NCBI GenBank assembly: GCA_017303505.1
Contig: JAFLCP010000004.1
Span: 1 to 64,000, forward strand
Direction of reading: 5' to 3'
DNA: 64,000 nucleotides
DNA from: Planctomycetota bacterium
GTDB lineage: Bacteria > Planctomycetota > Planctomycetia > Pirellulales > Pirellulaceae
Shown here piece by piece: positions 45,483 through 55,052 of the stretch. The stretch's first letter is position 1; each line of letters starts with the position of its first letter. The notes under the pieces were generated by a model that had not been told where the DNA came from, did not search any database, and was given only the letters and a program-made list of their open reading frames with translations. The position numbers were made by a program, and so were the translations under genes.

Positions 45483-48400
45483 TTACTTGAGATTGCGTTC
45501 CAAGAAATTGGTCATCATCTCATGCATATGGCGGCGTTGTAATGGATCCACGATTCCATGGCGATTCCGCGGATAAATCATCAACTCAAACGGCTTCCCA
45601 GCTTTTTGTAATGCATAGGCTAATTGCAAGGTGTTGGACATGTGCACGTTGTCATCGATTTCACCATGAATAATCAACAAGCTACCATGCAAGTTCTTGG
45701 CTGCTTCCACCACAGAACTCTTCTTGTAACCCTCTGGATTATTCTGAGGCGTATCCATATACCGTTCGGTATACACCGCATCATAATTTCGCCAATCGGT
45801 TACCGGTGCGCCAGAAATCCCAGCCTTAAAGAGCTTGCTATGCGTGAGTGCGTAACCAGTAAAGTAACCACCGTAACTCCAGCCCCACACGCCGATCCGG
45901 TTGCTGTCGCCCCATGGCTGGGAACCTGCCCACTTCGCCGCATCTTCCAAATCTCGCAACTCAACCTCTCCCAAGTTGCGGTGAATCGGCCAGGTATCGC
46001 GACCGCCAGGACCTCGTGAGGCACGGTTGTCGCAAAGCATCACCACATAACCTTGCTGAGCCAAGTATTGATGCCACCAGTAATTTCCTTCTTGGAATCG
46101 ATTGGCAATGGTCGAGTTTTGCGGTCCGCCGTAAACGTGAAAAAACACTGGATACTTTTTATCGGGGTTGGCCAGATCCAAACCAGGCGGAGCAATAATC
46201 ATGGTCTGCAATTCCAGACCATCGCGAGCTTTGATGGTCGTGAGAATAGGCTTTTGAGCAGCCATGAACTTAAATCGATCGATCGTTGTCGCGGACAATG
46301 TTCGCACCAACTCACCGCCAGACGTCTTCAAATCTAAACGCGATGGCGAATCAATATTGCTGTAACGATCCATGAAATATTGCCCCGACGGATCAACATC
46401 ACAACGATGAGTACCGCTTTCTTTCGTCAAGCGCGTCAACTTCTTCGATTTCGCATCGACACGAAACGCCTGTGTTTCGATTGGGCTTCCATAGTTACCC
46501 TGAATGATAAAAGACTCTCCCGATTCGTCATACCAAAGAATATCGGCAACGTCCCAATCACCTTCCGTCAAAGCCACGCTGGTTTGGCCATCCGCAGAGA
46601 CTCGATAAACATGCCGTCTCCCACCTGCTTTATCACTCATCCACAAGAAATCACCATTAGCCAACCACTTGGGTTCAATGATGACATCGACCCAAGCAGG
46701 GCTCGATTCACGCATTAACTTTTTCACTTCACCAGTGGCTGGATTGGCTTCACAGATTTCAAGCCAGGTTTGAATTCGGTTTTGCATTTGAAAAATCACG
46801 CCCGAATTGTCTGGCCGCCAACCGACGCGAACCACAAGGCGATCATCGGCCTTATAGCTGCTTAAATCGGCCTCAATCAACTTCATATCGGCGATCTGCA
46901 CGACAAACAACTTGACATCGGGCAATGGATCGCCCGCCTTCGGATAGCGAGTTACTTCGACGGTCGATTTATAGGTCAGAGAATCATCAATCGGATAGCG
47001 ATCCACAGGCTTTTCGTTCAACTGCAAGAAGGCAATCTTCTGTCCATCTGGGCTCCACCAGAATGCCTTGAAGTTACCTCGACCATAGATTTCCTCTTGA
47101 TAGACCCAATCCAGAATTCCATTCAAGAGATCTTCTTGTTTATCACTGGTTACCGGCCGAATCTCCGCTGTCTCCGTGTTGACGATCATGAGATTGTCAT
47201 CCTGAACGAAAGCAATCGACTTCCCATCAGGACTCAGTTCCGCAAGCTCTTCGGCTTTGTCCGGAGTATTCGTCACTCTTCGCGCAACGTCTTTCTCCAC
47301 ATCATAGATAAAGAGATCTCGATCGATGTTCAGCATGGCCCAACGCAATGCGGTATCAAAACTGTCGAGACTTACTGCCGAGCGACCGCCGCGCAAATTC
47401 ACCCCTTCAATTTTCTGCAAGGCGGCGGTGGCCTTATCGATCAAGTTCAAACGACGAGATGACCCGGTAGCCGCATCATAGGCAATCAAACTTGAATCGC
47501 GTCGCATTACATACTCAACCGTCCCATCCTGGCTCTTGGGCAACCAGCGCGGAGCAGCCGCGTTCGCTGCCGCCCAAGTTACCCGTTGATCACCACCGAA
47601 GATCTTATCCATGGTGAGCAGTTCGCCCCCAACCACCTTTTCAATCGGCTTTTCCGATACGGCAGGTTTGTCGCTAAATCCGATCACACGATTCAACGGA
47701 TACTCCGCTCCATCGCGAATAAACGGATCAAAGAAGTTCCATTTGGCTAGGCTATCATCCGAGTTGGGCTCTAAAGTGTAGGTGACCAGTCTTCCCAATC
47801 GCTGGGCGGTTGGAATAACGTACGAACCTGCAGGAAGCGTCACTTCTTGTTGCGGAACACCTTCCACTTCAATCTTTAGCAAGCGATGGTCCTGAAAGGT
47901 CGTTTCCTCACTCACTTTCTTGATCTTGTGATTCGCTACAGTTGCCTTGGAATCTTTCTCAAGTTTCCACACATCTACGCCGTGCCGCATCAAGCGGTCA
48001 ACGATCCAAGCTTGCTCAGCAGACAGAACATAGGCAGCAGGAACATCACTTTCTGATGTCGACTCGATTTTGGTCCAGAGTTCGACGCTGTACTCTTTCT
48101 TTTTCAATCGATCGAGGTCTTTACCACTATGGAAGAAAGCTAGTTCATTAGCACCAGCGACCACTTTGCCCGCCTCATCGACCAATTCGTAACCCAAAGC
48201 AGTAACTGGAGTATCCCACTTGGCAAGCTTGGCTTGAACAGAGAGTTTTTCTTGTTTTGGATTAGCAAAGGACTCGCCACTAGCTGACTGCCATGCTTTT
48301 TCACCTTCCGCGATCAGTTGGTTAACTGTCGTCTTGTTGGCTGCCAGATGATCCAAGCAGTGCTTTACAAATGCGTACGTTGCTTCGATTCTGGTTTTGT

Positions 48401-49364
48401 ACTCGGAGTAGGAATACGACTCTGAAAGAATGCCGATCTTACCGCGCATACCCATGTACTCGGTGCTATAACGGGGTTCGTGACCGTAGCTCTCCCAACG
48501 CTTATGATCGTCCTCAAAATTACCATACCAGAATGAGTTGTAACCGGACTTTTTCATTTCTCCGGTGACAGCAGGCATCATTTGCCCGCGCAGATAATCT
48601 TGTAACTTTGTGGCTCCTGCTGGATTATTTGGTGTGCTGTAAGTCAATTCATACTGATGTAAAGAACCATTGGTCGTGTGACAATCGATCAACACATCCA
48701 CGTCCCACTTCTCCAAGCACCCGATCAAGGCATTTGCTTCTGGCGACTCCAATTTTACAAAGTCGCGATTGAGATCAAGAGCTTGTGCATTTTCGCGAAT
48801 GCCCATTCCATCTTCCGGTCCTTTTTGTCCCGGTCGATGATTCTTGCCGATGCGTTCCCCACCATCGACGTTGTAATTGGGTACAAAAATAAGCGAGAGA
48901 TTTTTCTGCCATTCGTTGTTGGGCTGCAGCAACAAATCACGCGCTAATGCAAGAAGAGCTTCTTTTCCATCGCTTTCGCCTGGATGAATGCTCCCCAGCA
49001 AAACCACGACCAATCGGTCATCGTCGGTCGATGGCTTGGTTGCCGCTGATGGGTCTGTATTCCAGTGCAACGCCCAAATCTCTCGTCCCTCAACGCTCTG
49101 ACCGAGCGATTCGAGTTGAACGGATTTATCGGCAGCTGTCAGTGTCTTAAGAAACGATTCAACATCACCGGCTCGGGCAGTAGCTTTGAAGGCCGAGCTT
49201 TCAGCTATCGTCTGCAGTTGCTTGAGAGTCGTCGCTTTGCTTGAAGCCGAAGCTTCCTGTGCGAGAAGCTGATCCTGGACAAAATCGCTTGGCAGATTAC
49301 CGAAGACGAGACCAAAACTCAGTAGGGCCAAGGCCCCGAAGCAGCGTACTGAATGCATCACCAT
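45483..49364 (-). CDS. Fused M14 carboxypeptidase and S9 dipeptidyl-peptidase IV-like protein
   Basis: ATG 49364 is preferred; TTG 49373 and ATG 49358 are alternatives. The 1293-residue protein has a signal peptide (CFGALALLSFGLVFG). The N-terminal domain (about 70-360) is an M14 zinc carboxypeptidase: GSIHPGESDGKE (zinc HxxE, near residues 127-130), LNRDFV, DVLIDCHTTNG (zinc His near 229) and ILSESYSYSEYKTRIEA (catalytic Glu). The rest is an S9B peptidase: a beta-propeller with SPDGKSIAFVQDDNLMIV and WSPDGQKIAFLQLNE, then the hydrolase with GVWGWSYGGYFTGYAL (Ser), IHGEIDDNVH (Asp) and RNRHGI (His). Two exopeptidases in one exported chain would act on both peptide ends. Confidence 0.9.
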   Translation of the reverse strand: MVMHSVRCFGALALLSFGLVFGNLPSDFVQDQLLAQEASASSKATTLKQLQTIAESSAFKATARAGDVESFLKTLTAADKSVQLESLGQSVEGREIWALHWNTDPSAATKPSTDDDRLVVVLLGSIHPGESDGKEALLALARDLLLQPNNEWQKNLSLIFVPNYNVDGGERIGKNHRPGQKGPEDGMGIRENAQALDLNRDFVKLESPEANALIGCLEKWDVDVLIDCHTTNGSLHQYELTYSTPNNPAGATKLQDYLRGQMMPAVTGEMKKSGYNSFWYGNFEDDHKRWESYGHEPRYSTEYMGMRGKIGILSESYSYSEYKTRIEATYAFVKHCLDHLAANKTTVNQLIAEGEKAWQSASGESFANPKQEKLSVQAKLAKWDTPVTALGYELVDEAGKVVAGANELAFFHSGKDLDRLKKKEYSVELWTKIESTSESDVPAAYVLSAEQAWIVDRLMRHGVDVWKLEKDSKATVANHKIKKVSEETTFQDHRLLKIEVEGVPQQEVTLPAGSYVIPTAQRLGRLVTYTLEPNSDDSLAKWNFFDPFIRDGAEYPLNRVIGFSDKPAVSEKPIEKVVGGELLTMDKIFGGDQRVTWAAANAAAPRWLPKSQDGTVEYVMRRDSSLIAYDAATGSSRRLNLIDKATAALQKIEGVNLRGGRSAVSLDSFDTALRWAMLNIDRDLFIYDVEKDVARRVTNTPDKAEELAELSPDGKSIAFVQDDNLMIVNTETAEIRPVTSDKQEDLLNGILDWVYQEEIYGRGNFKAFWWSPDGQKIAFLQLNEKPVDRYPIDDSLTYKSTVEVTRYPKAGDPLPDVKLFVVQIADMKLIEADLSSYKADDRLVVRVGWRPDNSGVIFQMQNRIQTWLEICEANPATGEVKKLMRESSPAWVDVIIEPKWLANGDFLWMSDKAGGRRHVYRVSADGQTSVALTEGDWDVADILWYDESGESFIIQGNYGSPIETQAFRVDAKSKKLTRLTKESGTHRCDVDPSGQYFMDRYSNIDSPSRLDLKTSGGELVRTLSATTIDRFKFMAAQKPILTTIKARDGLELQTMIIAPPGLDLANPDKKYPVFFHVYGGPQNSTIANRFQEGNYWWHQYLAQQGYVVMLCDNRASRGPGGRDTWPIHRNLGEVELRDLEDAAKWAGSQPWGDSNRIGVWGWSYGGYFTGYALTHSKLFKAGISGAPVTDWRNYDAVYTERYMDTPQNNPEGYKKSSVVEAAKNLHGSLLIIHGEIDDNVHMSNTLQLAYALQKAGKPFELMIYPRNRHGIVDPLQRRHMHEMMTNFLERNLK

Positions 49365-49521
49365 GCTCACCAATCTTAGAAGGCTTCAATGGATTTTCAA
49401 AGAAGCCTTCAGATTAGTCGCCTGACGTCGATATCTCCAGTAGCCCACCGTACATGTTTGGCAGTTTCGGCCAAGGAGTTTTCCGACTCCGGCAGTCAGC
49501 CAGAGTCGCACAACTTCCCAA

Positions 49522-50919
49522 CTAGGCGGTATGAATAGCGCGTTTGGCTACCGCCAAAGCCGCTTCGTGCAACGTTTCTGAGAGCGTGGGATGCGCGTGA
49601 CAGCATCGAGCAATATCTTCGCTGCTGGCCCCAAACTCCATGGCGGTTGCCGCTTCGGCGATTAGGTCACCAGCGCGAGCACCGATAATGTGAACCCCAA
49701 GGACACGATCGGTTTTCGCATCAGCCAAAATCTTGACTCGCCCTTCAGCCTCGCCCAACGCTCGAGCGCGGCCATTGGCTCCATAAAAACCAATCCCCTT
49801 GCTGTAAGCTACGCCAGCTTCTTTGAGCTGATCTTCGCTCTTGCCCACTGTGGCAATTTCGGGATGCGTGTAAACAATGGCTGGGATAGTTCCATAGTTG
49901 ATGTGCGACTTCATCCCCGACAATCGCTCCATACAAACGATGGCTTCATCCATCGCCTTGTGAGCCAACATTGCACCACCGATCAAGTCACCAATAGCGC
50001 AGATGCCAGTTGCGGCGGTTTGGAAATCGCCATTGACTGGGATGAATCCGCGTTTGTCGGTTTCCAAACCAACATTCTCTAAGCCGATATCGCGCGAGTT
50101 CGGTACTCGTCCCGCAGAAAGGAGAACGCGATCGCACTCAAGAGGTTCAGCCCCTTTGCACGTGACAACACATTTGTTGCCAACCACTTTGGCACTCTCA
50201 ACCCAACTATTCAAACGGAATTGCAGGCCTTGCTTCTGGAACGTACGGTGAGCCATTTGAGCGATTTCACTATCCATGCCGGGCAAGATTCGATCCATCG
50301 CTTCCAGCACGATCACTTCGCTTCCAAGTCGATTCCAAACACTCCCTAATTCCAAGCCAATGTAACCACCGCCGATGACCACAAAGCGTTTAGGGACTTC
50401 ATTGAACGAAAGAGCCATCGTACTGTTACCAATACGAACACCATCTTCTTCAACGCCACGCATCGGAGCAGGGCGACTACCCGTTGCCAAAATAATGTGC
50501 TTGGCCTTAACTTTCTCAACTTCACCACCGGTCAAATTGACTCGAACGAGCCCCACACCTTCAATTGCGCCCCGTCCACGATAAGCGGTGACTTGATTTT
50601 TCTTGAACAACAAATCGATACCACCCGTCAAGGTTTGTACGATCTGATCTTTGCGTTTCATCATCGCGGACAAATCGAGCTGAACGCCCGAGACTTGAAT
50701 GCCGTGCGATGCCATTCCCTTTTGTGCTTCCAGATACAGATGGCTCGATTCGAGTAACGCTTTACTTGGAATACAACCAACTCGTAAACAGGTTCCACCG
50801 AACTGAAGATTTTCATCGATGCAGGCGGTCTTGAACCCCAGCTGTGCGGAGCGAATCGCGGCTACGTATCCAGCGGGACCACCACCAATGACCACAACAT
50901 CAAATTCAGTAGTTTTCAT
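49522..50919 (-). CDS. lpdA: Dihydrolipoyl dehydrogenase (E3)
   Basis: The 465-residue FAD enzyme reoxidises lipoyl groups of 2-oxoacid dehydrogenase complexes with NAD. Features are VVIGGGPAGYVAAIRSAQLG (FAD), the redox-active pair in GGTCLRVGCIPSKALL, FVVIGGGYIGLELGSVWNRLG (NAD), GICAIGDLIGGAMLAHKAMDE and the C-terminal CCHAHPTLSETLHEAA with the catalytic His. Length and motifs are normal. The E1 and E2 genes are not in the window. It is separated from the neighbouring peptidase and ptsI genes by about 150 and 130 bases, so it is probably its own transcript. Confidence 0.96.
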   Translation of the reverse strand: MKTTEFDVVVIGGGPAGYVAAIRSAQLGFKTACIDENLQFGGTCLRVGCIPSKALLESSHLYLEAQKGMASHGIQVSGVQLDLSAMMKRKDQIVQTLTGGIDLLFKKNQVTAYRGRGAIEGVGLVRVNLTGGEVEKVKAKHIILATGSRPAPMRGVEEDGVRIGNSTMALSFNEVPKRFVVIGGGYIGLELGSVWNRLGSEVIVLEAMDRILPGMDSEIAQMAHRTFQKQGLQFRLNSWVESAKVVGNKCVVTCKGAEPLECDRVLLSAGRVPNSRDIGLENVGLETDKRGFIPVNGDFQTAATGICAIGDLIGGAMLAHKAMDEAIVCMERLSGMKSHINYGTIPAIVYTHPEIATVGKSEDQLKEAGVAYSKGIGFYGANGRARALGEAEGRVKILADAKTDRVLGVHIIGARAGDLIAEAATAMEFGASSEDIARCCHAHPTLSETLHEAALAVAKRAIHTA

Positions 50920-51051
50920 GCGACTATTTGGACCTACAGCAAACGCGGGTGGAACGAACTTATTTCTTTCATCGTAACCGCAGACCGGGCAATCACTACA
51001 GGGGGGCAGTGGAATTCGCCACCCGTTTTTTACCTAAACATTAAGACAGTA

Positions 51052-52821
51052 CTATTGCTCGGTGAGAAGCGGTTCCAACTGTGGAGCGACCTTCAAAAGC
51101 TGATCCTTCAACAAACTTTTGATCTTTTTGGTAGTCGTTTGCTTGAGGCATTTTTTCAGGATGGCTTCAGACTGCTCAATCGTGATGTGGGCTGCCAGTT
51201 CCTTGATAGAGGGAACAAAATGGGGGCTCATGCTAAAGCGACGCAGCCCCATCCCCAGCAGCAACATGAACGCCAAAGGTTGCCCAGCCATCTCGCCGCA
51301 CAACGTAACGGAGCGATTCGCTTTACTGCAAATACCGATCACGTTCGAAAGCACTCGCAATACGGGTGGAGCCAACGGCTGACAGAGATGACTTACTTTG
51401 GGATTGTCGCGATCAGCGGCCATCAAATATTGCACCAAGTCGTTGGAGCCGATGGAAACGAAATCGACAGCTCCGATCAACTGATCCATCATGACGGCAG
51501 CGGCTGGGACCTCAACCATCATTCCAAAGGCAACTTCACCATACGGCTTTTTCTGCTGTCGTAACGCTTGCTTGTTGCGGTTGACCAATGCGTGCAAGCG
51601 GCGCAATTCTTCTAAGTTAGTCACCATTGGAAACAACAATTGCACTCGAGCCTTGGGCATCGCTCGACTTGGAGCGGCAGCTCGCAAGATCGCGCGAATC
51701 TGCGTGCTAAAGAACTCCGGATGCTCGAAAGACAATCGAATACTACGCCAACCCATAAATGGATTCGCTTCACGATGATTGCGTCCCAGGAATGGAACCG
51801 TTTTGTCACCGCCGATATCAAGCGTGCGAATGGTAAGTTGATGATTCGGAGCCGCCTTCAAAACGGCGCGATAGTTTTCAACTTGCTCTTCCTCATCCGG
51901 AACACTCGGATGCGTTAAGTACAAATATTCGGTTCGATATAGTCCCACACCACATGCTCCCATCGCAGTGGCATTGCGACAGTCGCCTACACCATTGATG
52001 TTAGCGAGTATCTCTAATTCGATACCATCAGCGGTGCGACAAGGGAGATCGCGATTATGCGCCAACTGATCGCGTAGGTCGACAAACTCACGTTCTAACT
52101 TGCGATATGCAGCTTCCGTTTCCGAATCAGGATTAATGATCACATGACCTTCGCGACCATCAACGACGATCGTGTCGCCCGTTTTTGTCTGACGCAAAAT
52201 TCCAGAAACACCTGACACTGCAGGAATACCACGACTGCGAGCAATAATGGCTGCATGACTCGTTTGGCTGCCGGCTTGCGTCACGATGCCATTTACAGAA
52301 CGTGTTCCTAGCATCACCACTTGGCTCGGCAATAATTCGTCCGCCACTACAATGATGGGACCATCCAGAGCGCCGGAGTCTTGCTGCAATGCTTCACTCA
52401 GATAACTCGACAATCGCATGATGACATCCCGCAGGTCATCAATGCGTTCTTGAAGGTATTCATCGCCGGTACCAGACAACACGCGTTTGTAGAAATCAAG
52501 CAATCGAGAGAGTGCTTCTTGGGCAGAGATCCCTTCGTGCTGAATCCAATGCCGAACCTTCCCAACTAAAGCAGCATCCTGCAAGATTGTCTCATGCACA
52601 GCGAATATAGCTGCCGCATCTTTGCCAACTTGCTTCTGCACCTTTTGCTGCAACAGACGTACGTCATCGATGGACCGTCGTCGCGCGTTTTCAAACCGAG
52701 CCAATTCGTGAACAATTGCTGGGCCGACGAGCTTTTCGGCGTTGGGTTTGACGAAAACCTCATGAATACAATAAGCCGTTCCAACTGTTACCCCGGGCGA
52801 AACGGCAATCCCTCGTCTCAC
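51052..52821 (-). CDS. ptsI: Phosphoenolpyruvate-protein phosphotransferase (enzyme I)
   Basis: GTG 52821 (MRRGIAVSPGVTVGTAY) has AGGAG six bases upstream. The 589-residue protein takes the phosphate from PEP on a His in GSQTSHAAIIARSRGIPAV and passes it to HPr. Domain order is normal: N-terminal helical HPr-binding part (about 30-150), swivelling domain with that His (about 180), and PEP-binding barrel with LDIGGDKTVPFLG, MVEVPAAAVMMDQLIGAVDFVSIGSNDLVQYLM and CGEMAG. No HPr or sugar transporter genes are nearby, so it may serve a regulatory nitrogen-type PTS or act with distant partners. Confidence 0.93.
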   Translation of the reverse strand: MRRGIAVSPGVTVGTAYCIHEVFVKPNAEKLVGPAIVHELARFENARRRSIDDVRLLQQKVQKQVGKDAAAIFAVHETILQDAALVGKVRHWIQHEGISAQEALSRLLDFYKRVLSGTGDEYLQERIDDLRDVIMRLSSYLSEALQQDSGALDGPIIVVADELLPSQVVMLGTRSVNGIVTQAGSQTSHAAIIARSRGIPAVSGVSGILRQTKTGDTIVVDGREGHVIINPDSETEAAYRKLEREFVDLRDQLAHNRDLPCRTADGIELEILANINGVGDCRNATAMGACGVGLYRTEYLYLTHPSVPDEEEQVENYRAVLKAAPNHQLTIRTLDIGGDKTVPFLGRNHREANPFMGWRSIRLSFEHPEFFSTQIRAILRAAAPSRAMPKARVQLLFPMVTNLEELRRLHALVNRNKQALRQQKKPYGEVAFGMMVEVPAAAVMMDQLIGAVDFVSIGSNDLVQYLMAADRDNPKVSHLCQPLAPPVLRVLSNVIGICSKANRSVTLCGEMAGQPLAFMLLLGMGLRRFSMSPHFVPSIKELAAHITIEQSEAILKKCLKQTTTKKIKSLLKDQLLKVAPQLEPLLTEQ

Positions 52822-53046
52822 GGCGAACTCCTATCATCACCCCAAAACGCACACCAAAAAGTAGCCCCAAATAGCCGCCGACCACCCACTTACACTCGGC
52901 AGTCGACTTTTTCGTCCGACTTTCAGACACTTTCGAACCAGTTTCGGTTGAGGAAAAACAATAGTTCCGAGTATTCTAGGCGTCGGCACATCTTATGTTG
53001 ATGCTCGCCGTGTCATTCACATTCCTCGTAACTTCGTGAATCGAAA

Positions 53047-53535
53047 ATGCGATTTTGTTTGCTCGACCGAATCACTGACATCCAACTGGGAAAGAGTATA
53101 ACCGCTACGAAGCTGCTTCGTGCGGAGGAAGACTACCTTCGTGACCATTTTCCCCTCTTTCCAGTGATGCCTGGAGTGTTGATGGTGGAGGCTCTCTTTC
53201 AAGCCGCCAGCCACTTAATTCGAGCGTCGGAAGATTTTGGTCCGACCACCATAGACTTGGTCGAAGTGCGTGCGGTCAAGTTTGCCGATTTTGTTCAACC
53301 AGGTGAAACACTGAAAGTTGAGGCAGAGATCACCAAACACAATTCCCCTTTGTACACCATAAAAGCCCAAGGAACGAAAGGGGATGCCGTTGCGGTTTCT
53401 GCAAAACTCGTTCTGAAGACAGGAAGGTTGTTCGAGGACGCCCCCGACTCGACGGGTCCAGTCATCCCCTCGATGTCGGAATACTGTCGTGATATGTGGC
53501 GAAAAAACTATCAAAAACTAACCAGTTCGACGTGA
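53047..53535 (+). CDS. 3-hydroxyacyl-ACP dehydratase, FabZ family
   Basis: The 162-residue hotdog-fold protein has the catalytic motif DHFPLFPVMPGVLMVEALFQA, giving His34 and Glu48 of the FabZ/FabA dyad. It dehydrates 3-hydroxyacyl-ACP. The second dehydratase of the cluster (54496-55029) has the same N-terminal architecture but lacks the His, so the two may form a heterodimer. A 304-base gap lies between this gene and the ACP gene, so they may form two transcripts. The gene faces ptsI divergently. A general fabZ for bulk fatty acids is probably elsewhere. Confidence 0.9.
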   Translation: MRFCLLDRITDIQLGKSITATKLLRAEEDYLRDHFPLFPVMPGVLMVEALFQAASHLIRASEDFGPTTIDLVEVRAVKFADFVQPGETLKVEAEITKHNSPLYTIKAQGTKGDAVAVSAKLVLKTGRLFEDAPDSTGPVIPSMSEYCRDMWRKNYQKLTSST

Positions 53536-53839
53536 ACGATGGAGTTGCCTCTGCAGATCAAAAGTGCACAAAAAACAACCCAACCAAAAACAACCAGATC
53601 AAATAAACAGTACATTTCTCTCAAAAATCAGAGAAAGCGGTCCCAACTTACCACTGACCCAAGCACGTGAAGTTTGTTACACTCTGGGCAATATATGGCG
53701 GAAATAATGTGAATTCGCGGCCAGAACGATACACTCCCCTCTCGCCCCACGATTTGTGGCGAAAGTATTGGGAGAGCTTGGGTTTATGCCGATCATATTC
53801 AAGTTACCTTTTTGATTTTAGTGTTCGGGGATTCTAAAA
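53536..53839. other. Intergenic region upstream of the ACP gene
   Basis: No gene. It contains a hairpin with perfect 7-base arms (TTTCTCT at 53615-53621 and AGAGAAA at 53630-53636) and AT-rich stretches near 53690-53700 (GCAATATATGG), where a promoter could lie. No T-tract follows the hairpin. Confidence 0.4.
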
Positions 53840-54229
53840 ATGGCTCCATCATCCGATGAAGTGTTTTCCAAAGTTCAAAAGGCCCTTGTAGATGCGTTGG
53901 GAGTCGACGACGACGAAGTGACTCCAGAAGCTCGCATGATGGCCGATTTGGGAGCCGAATCGATCGACTTTTTGGACATCATTTTCAAGTTAGAAAAGGC
54001 ATTCAGCATCAGCATTGATCGGGCTGAATTGTTCCCAGAAGACGTGCTCACCAGCGCAACGTATGTGAAGGATGGTAAGGTCACTCCGGATGGGGTAGCC
54101 GAACTGAAGAAACGCATGCCTTGGGCAGACTTGGCGAAGTTCGAAGCGAACCCAAATGTCCAGAGCTTTGGCGACCTACTCACGGTAAACGACCTTTGCC
54201 GCTACATACAGTCCAAGCTCGTTGGCTAA
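53840..54229 (+). CDS. Acyl carrier protein, extended form
   Basis: The 129-residue protein has the four-helix ACP pattern, with the phosphopantetheine Ser41 in MADLGAESIDFLDIIFKLEKAF (ESI in place of the usual DSL). Ordinary ACPs have about 80 residues; here an extra 45-50 residues follow the carrier fold after a TSATYVKDGKVTPDG segment. It lies between two hotdog dehydratase genes and upstream of a KASII gene, so it should carry the acyl chain for this set. This is not the housekeeping acpP, judging by its neighbours and length. Confidence 0.92.
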   Translation: MAPSSDEVFSKVQKALVDALGVDDDEVTPEARMMADLGAESIDFLDIIFKLEKAFSISIDRAELFPEDVLTSATYVKDGKVTPDGVAELKKRMPWADLAKFEANPNVQSFGDLLTVNDLCRYIQSKLVG

Positions 54230-54294
54230 CCGCACTCGAATTCGGCTGCATCGTTCGACAATCCGTTTTAGTGACGGTTTTTTGTGGCGCCCCT

Positions 54295-54328
54295 TTGGTG
54301 ACGCCCGTTGGTGACGCCCTTTGGCGAC
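54295..54328. repeat. 13-bp-period short tandem repeat
   Basis: TTGGTGACGCCC occurs at 54295-54306 and at 54308-54319, followed by a partial TTGGCGAC. The period is 13 bases. The repeat lies in the spacer between the ACP gene and the second dehydratase gene. Confidence 0.7.
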
Positions 54329-54415
54329 ATCGAACCAAAGTAGCCATTTTGCCCCGTCGGCTTGCCATAATCGCAAAGGTGCATCTCGTCATCGCCTTCA
54401 CGATCGCAGCATGTA

Positions 54416-54464
54416 AAAACGGGTATGACGGCCATGTTGCCGGTTGCCCGTTTTGGCTTTTATT
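54416..54464 (+). terminator. Terminator-like hairpin between ACP and second dehydratase
   Basis: AAAACGGG (54416-54423) pairs with CCCGTTTT (54447-54454), with an inner CGGC/GCCG stem. A T-rich stretch (TTTTGGCTTTTA) follows. It suggests that some transcripts end after the ACP gene or that the downstream genes are expressed at a lower level. Confidence 0.6.
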
Positions 54465-54495
54465 TATGTAGCTCCTAAGTGGCGGAAGCAAGTTC

Positions 54496-55029
54496 ATGAG
54501 GTGGTTCTGGATCGACCGATTCACTGCGTTTGAAAGCGGAAAGTTTGCTTCGGCGATCAAAAATATTTCCCTATCTGACGAAGCCTTGGATGATTACATG
54601 CCAGGCCGTCCCAACCATCCATATGCTCTCATCATTGAGGGCATGGCACAAACCGCTGGACTTTTGGTGGCTGAGGTAAATCATTTCACCGACCGTGTGG
54701 TGCTTGCCAAAGTCGGAAAAGCGATCTTCCACCGCCCAGTCCTCAATGGTGATCAACTCAAGTTTTACGCGACCATCGAAAGTCGTCGTGATGACGGAGC
54801 TGTGATCACGGGTACGACTCACATCGGTGATCAACTGCAGGGTGAAATCGAGCTTACTTTCGCATTTCTGGGTGAGCAATTTGGCAATCGGCCACTTTTT
54901 CCCAATAATGATCTTTTGGGAATGCTGCTTACTCTGGGAATGTACGACGTAGGTCGCGATCCCAATGGACAACCGCTTAAGATTCCAGAACGGCTCTTAC
55001 AGCCAGACAATTTGACCAAAACAAAGTGA
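54496..55029 (+). CDS. FabZ-like dehydratase homologue lacking the catalytic His
   Basis: The 177-residue hotdog protein starts MRWFWIDRFTAFESGKFASA, matching the pattern of the first dehydratase. In the active-site loop DDYMPGRPNHPYALIIEGMAQ the Glu48 is kept but the His34 position is Tyr. A His lies seven residues later (H41). A dehydratase with one residue of the dyad missing would be inactive alone and could work only through a partner with a His. It overlaps a GTG by two bases at the following gene's upstream frame start. A thioester-binding or structural role is also possible. Confidence 0.88.
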   Translation: MRWFWIDRFTAFESGKFASAIKNISLSDEALDDYMPGRPNHPYALIIEGMAQTAGLLVAEVNHFTDRVVLAKVGKAIFHRPVLNGDQLKFYATIESRRDDGAVITGTTHIGDQLQGEIELTFAFLGEQFGNRPLFPNNDLLGMLLTLGMYDVGRDPNGQPLKIPERLLQPDNLTKTK

Positions 55030-55052
55030 GCCAATCGCTCGGAGCTTTAAAC

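Noticed and set aside
53615..53636. Hairpin in the ACP upstream spacer
   Set aside because: It has no T-tract and lies far from any stop, so I do not call it a terminator.
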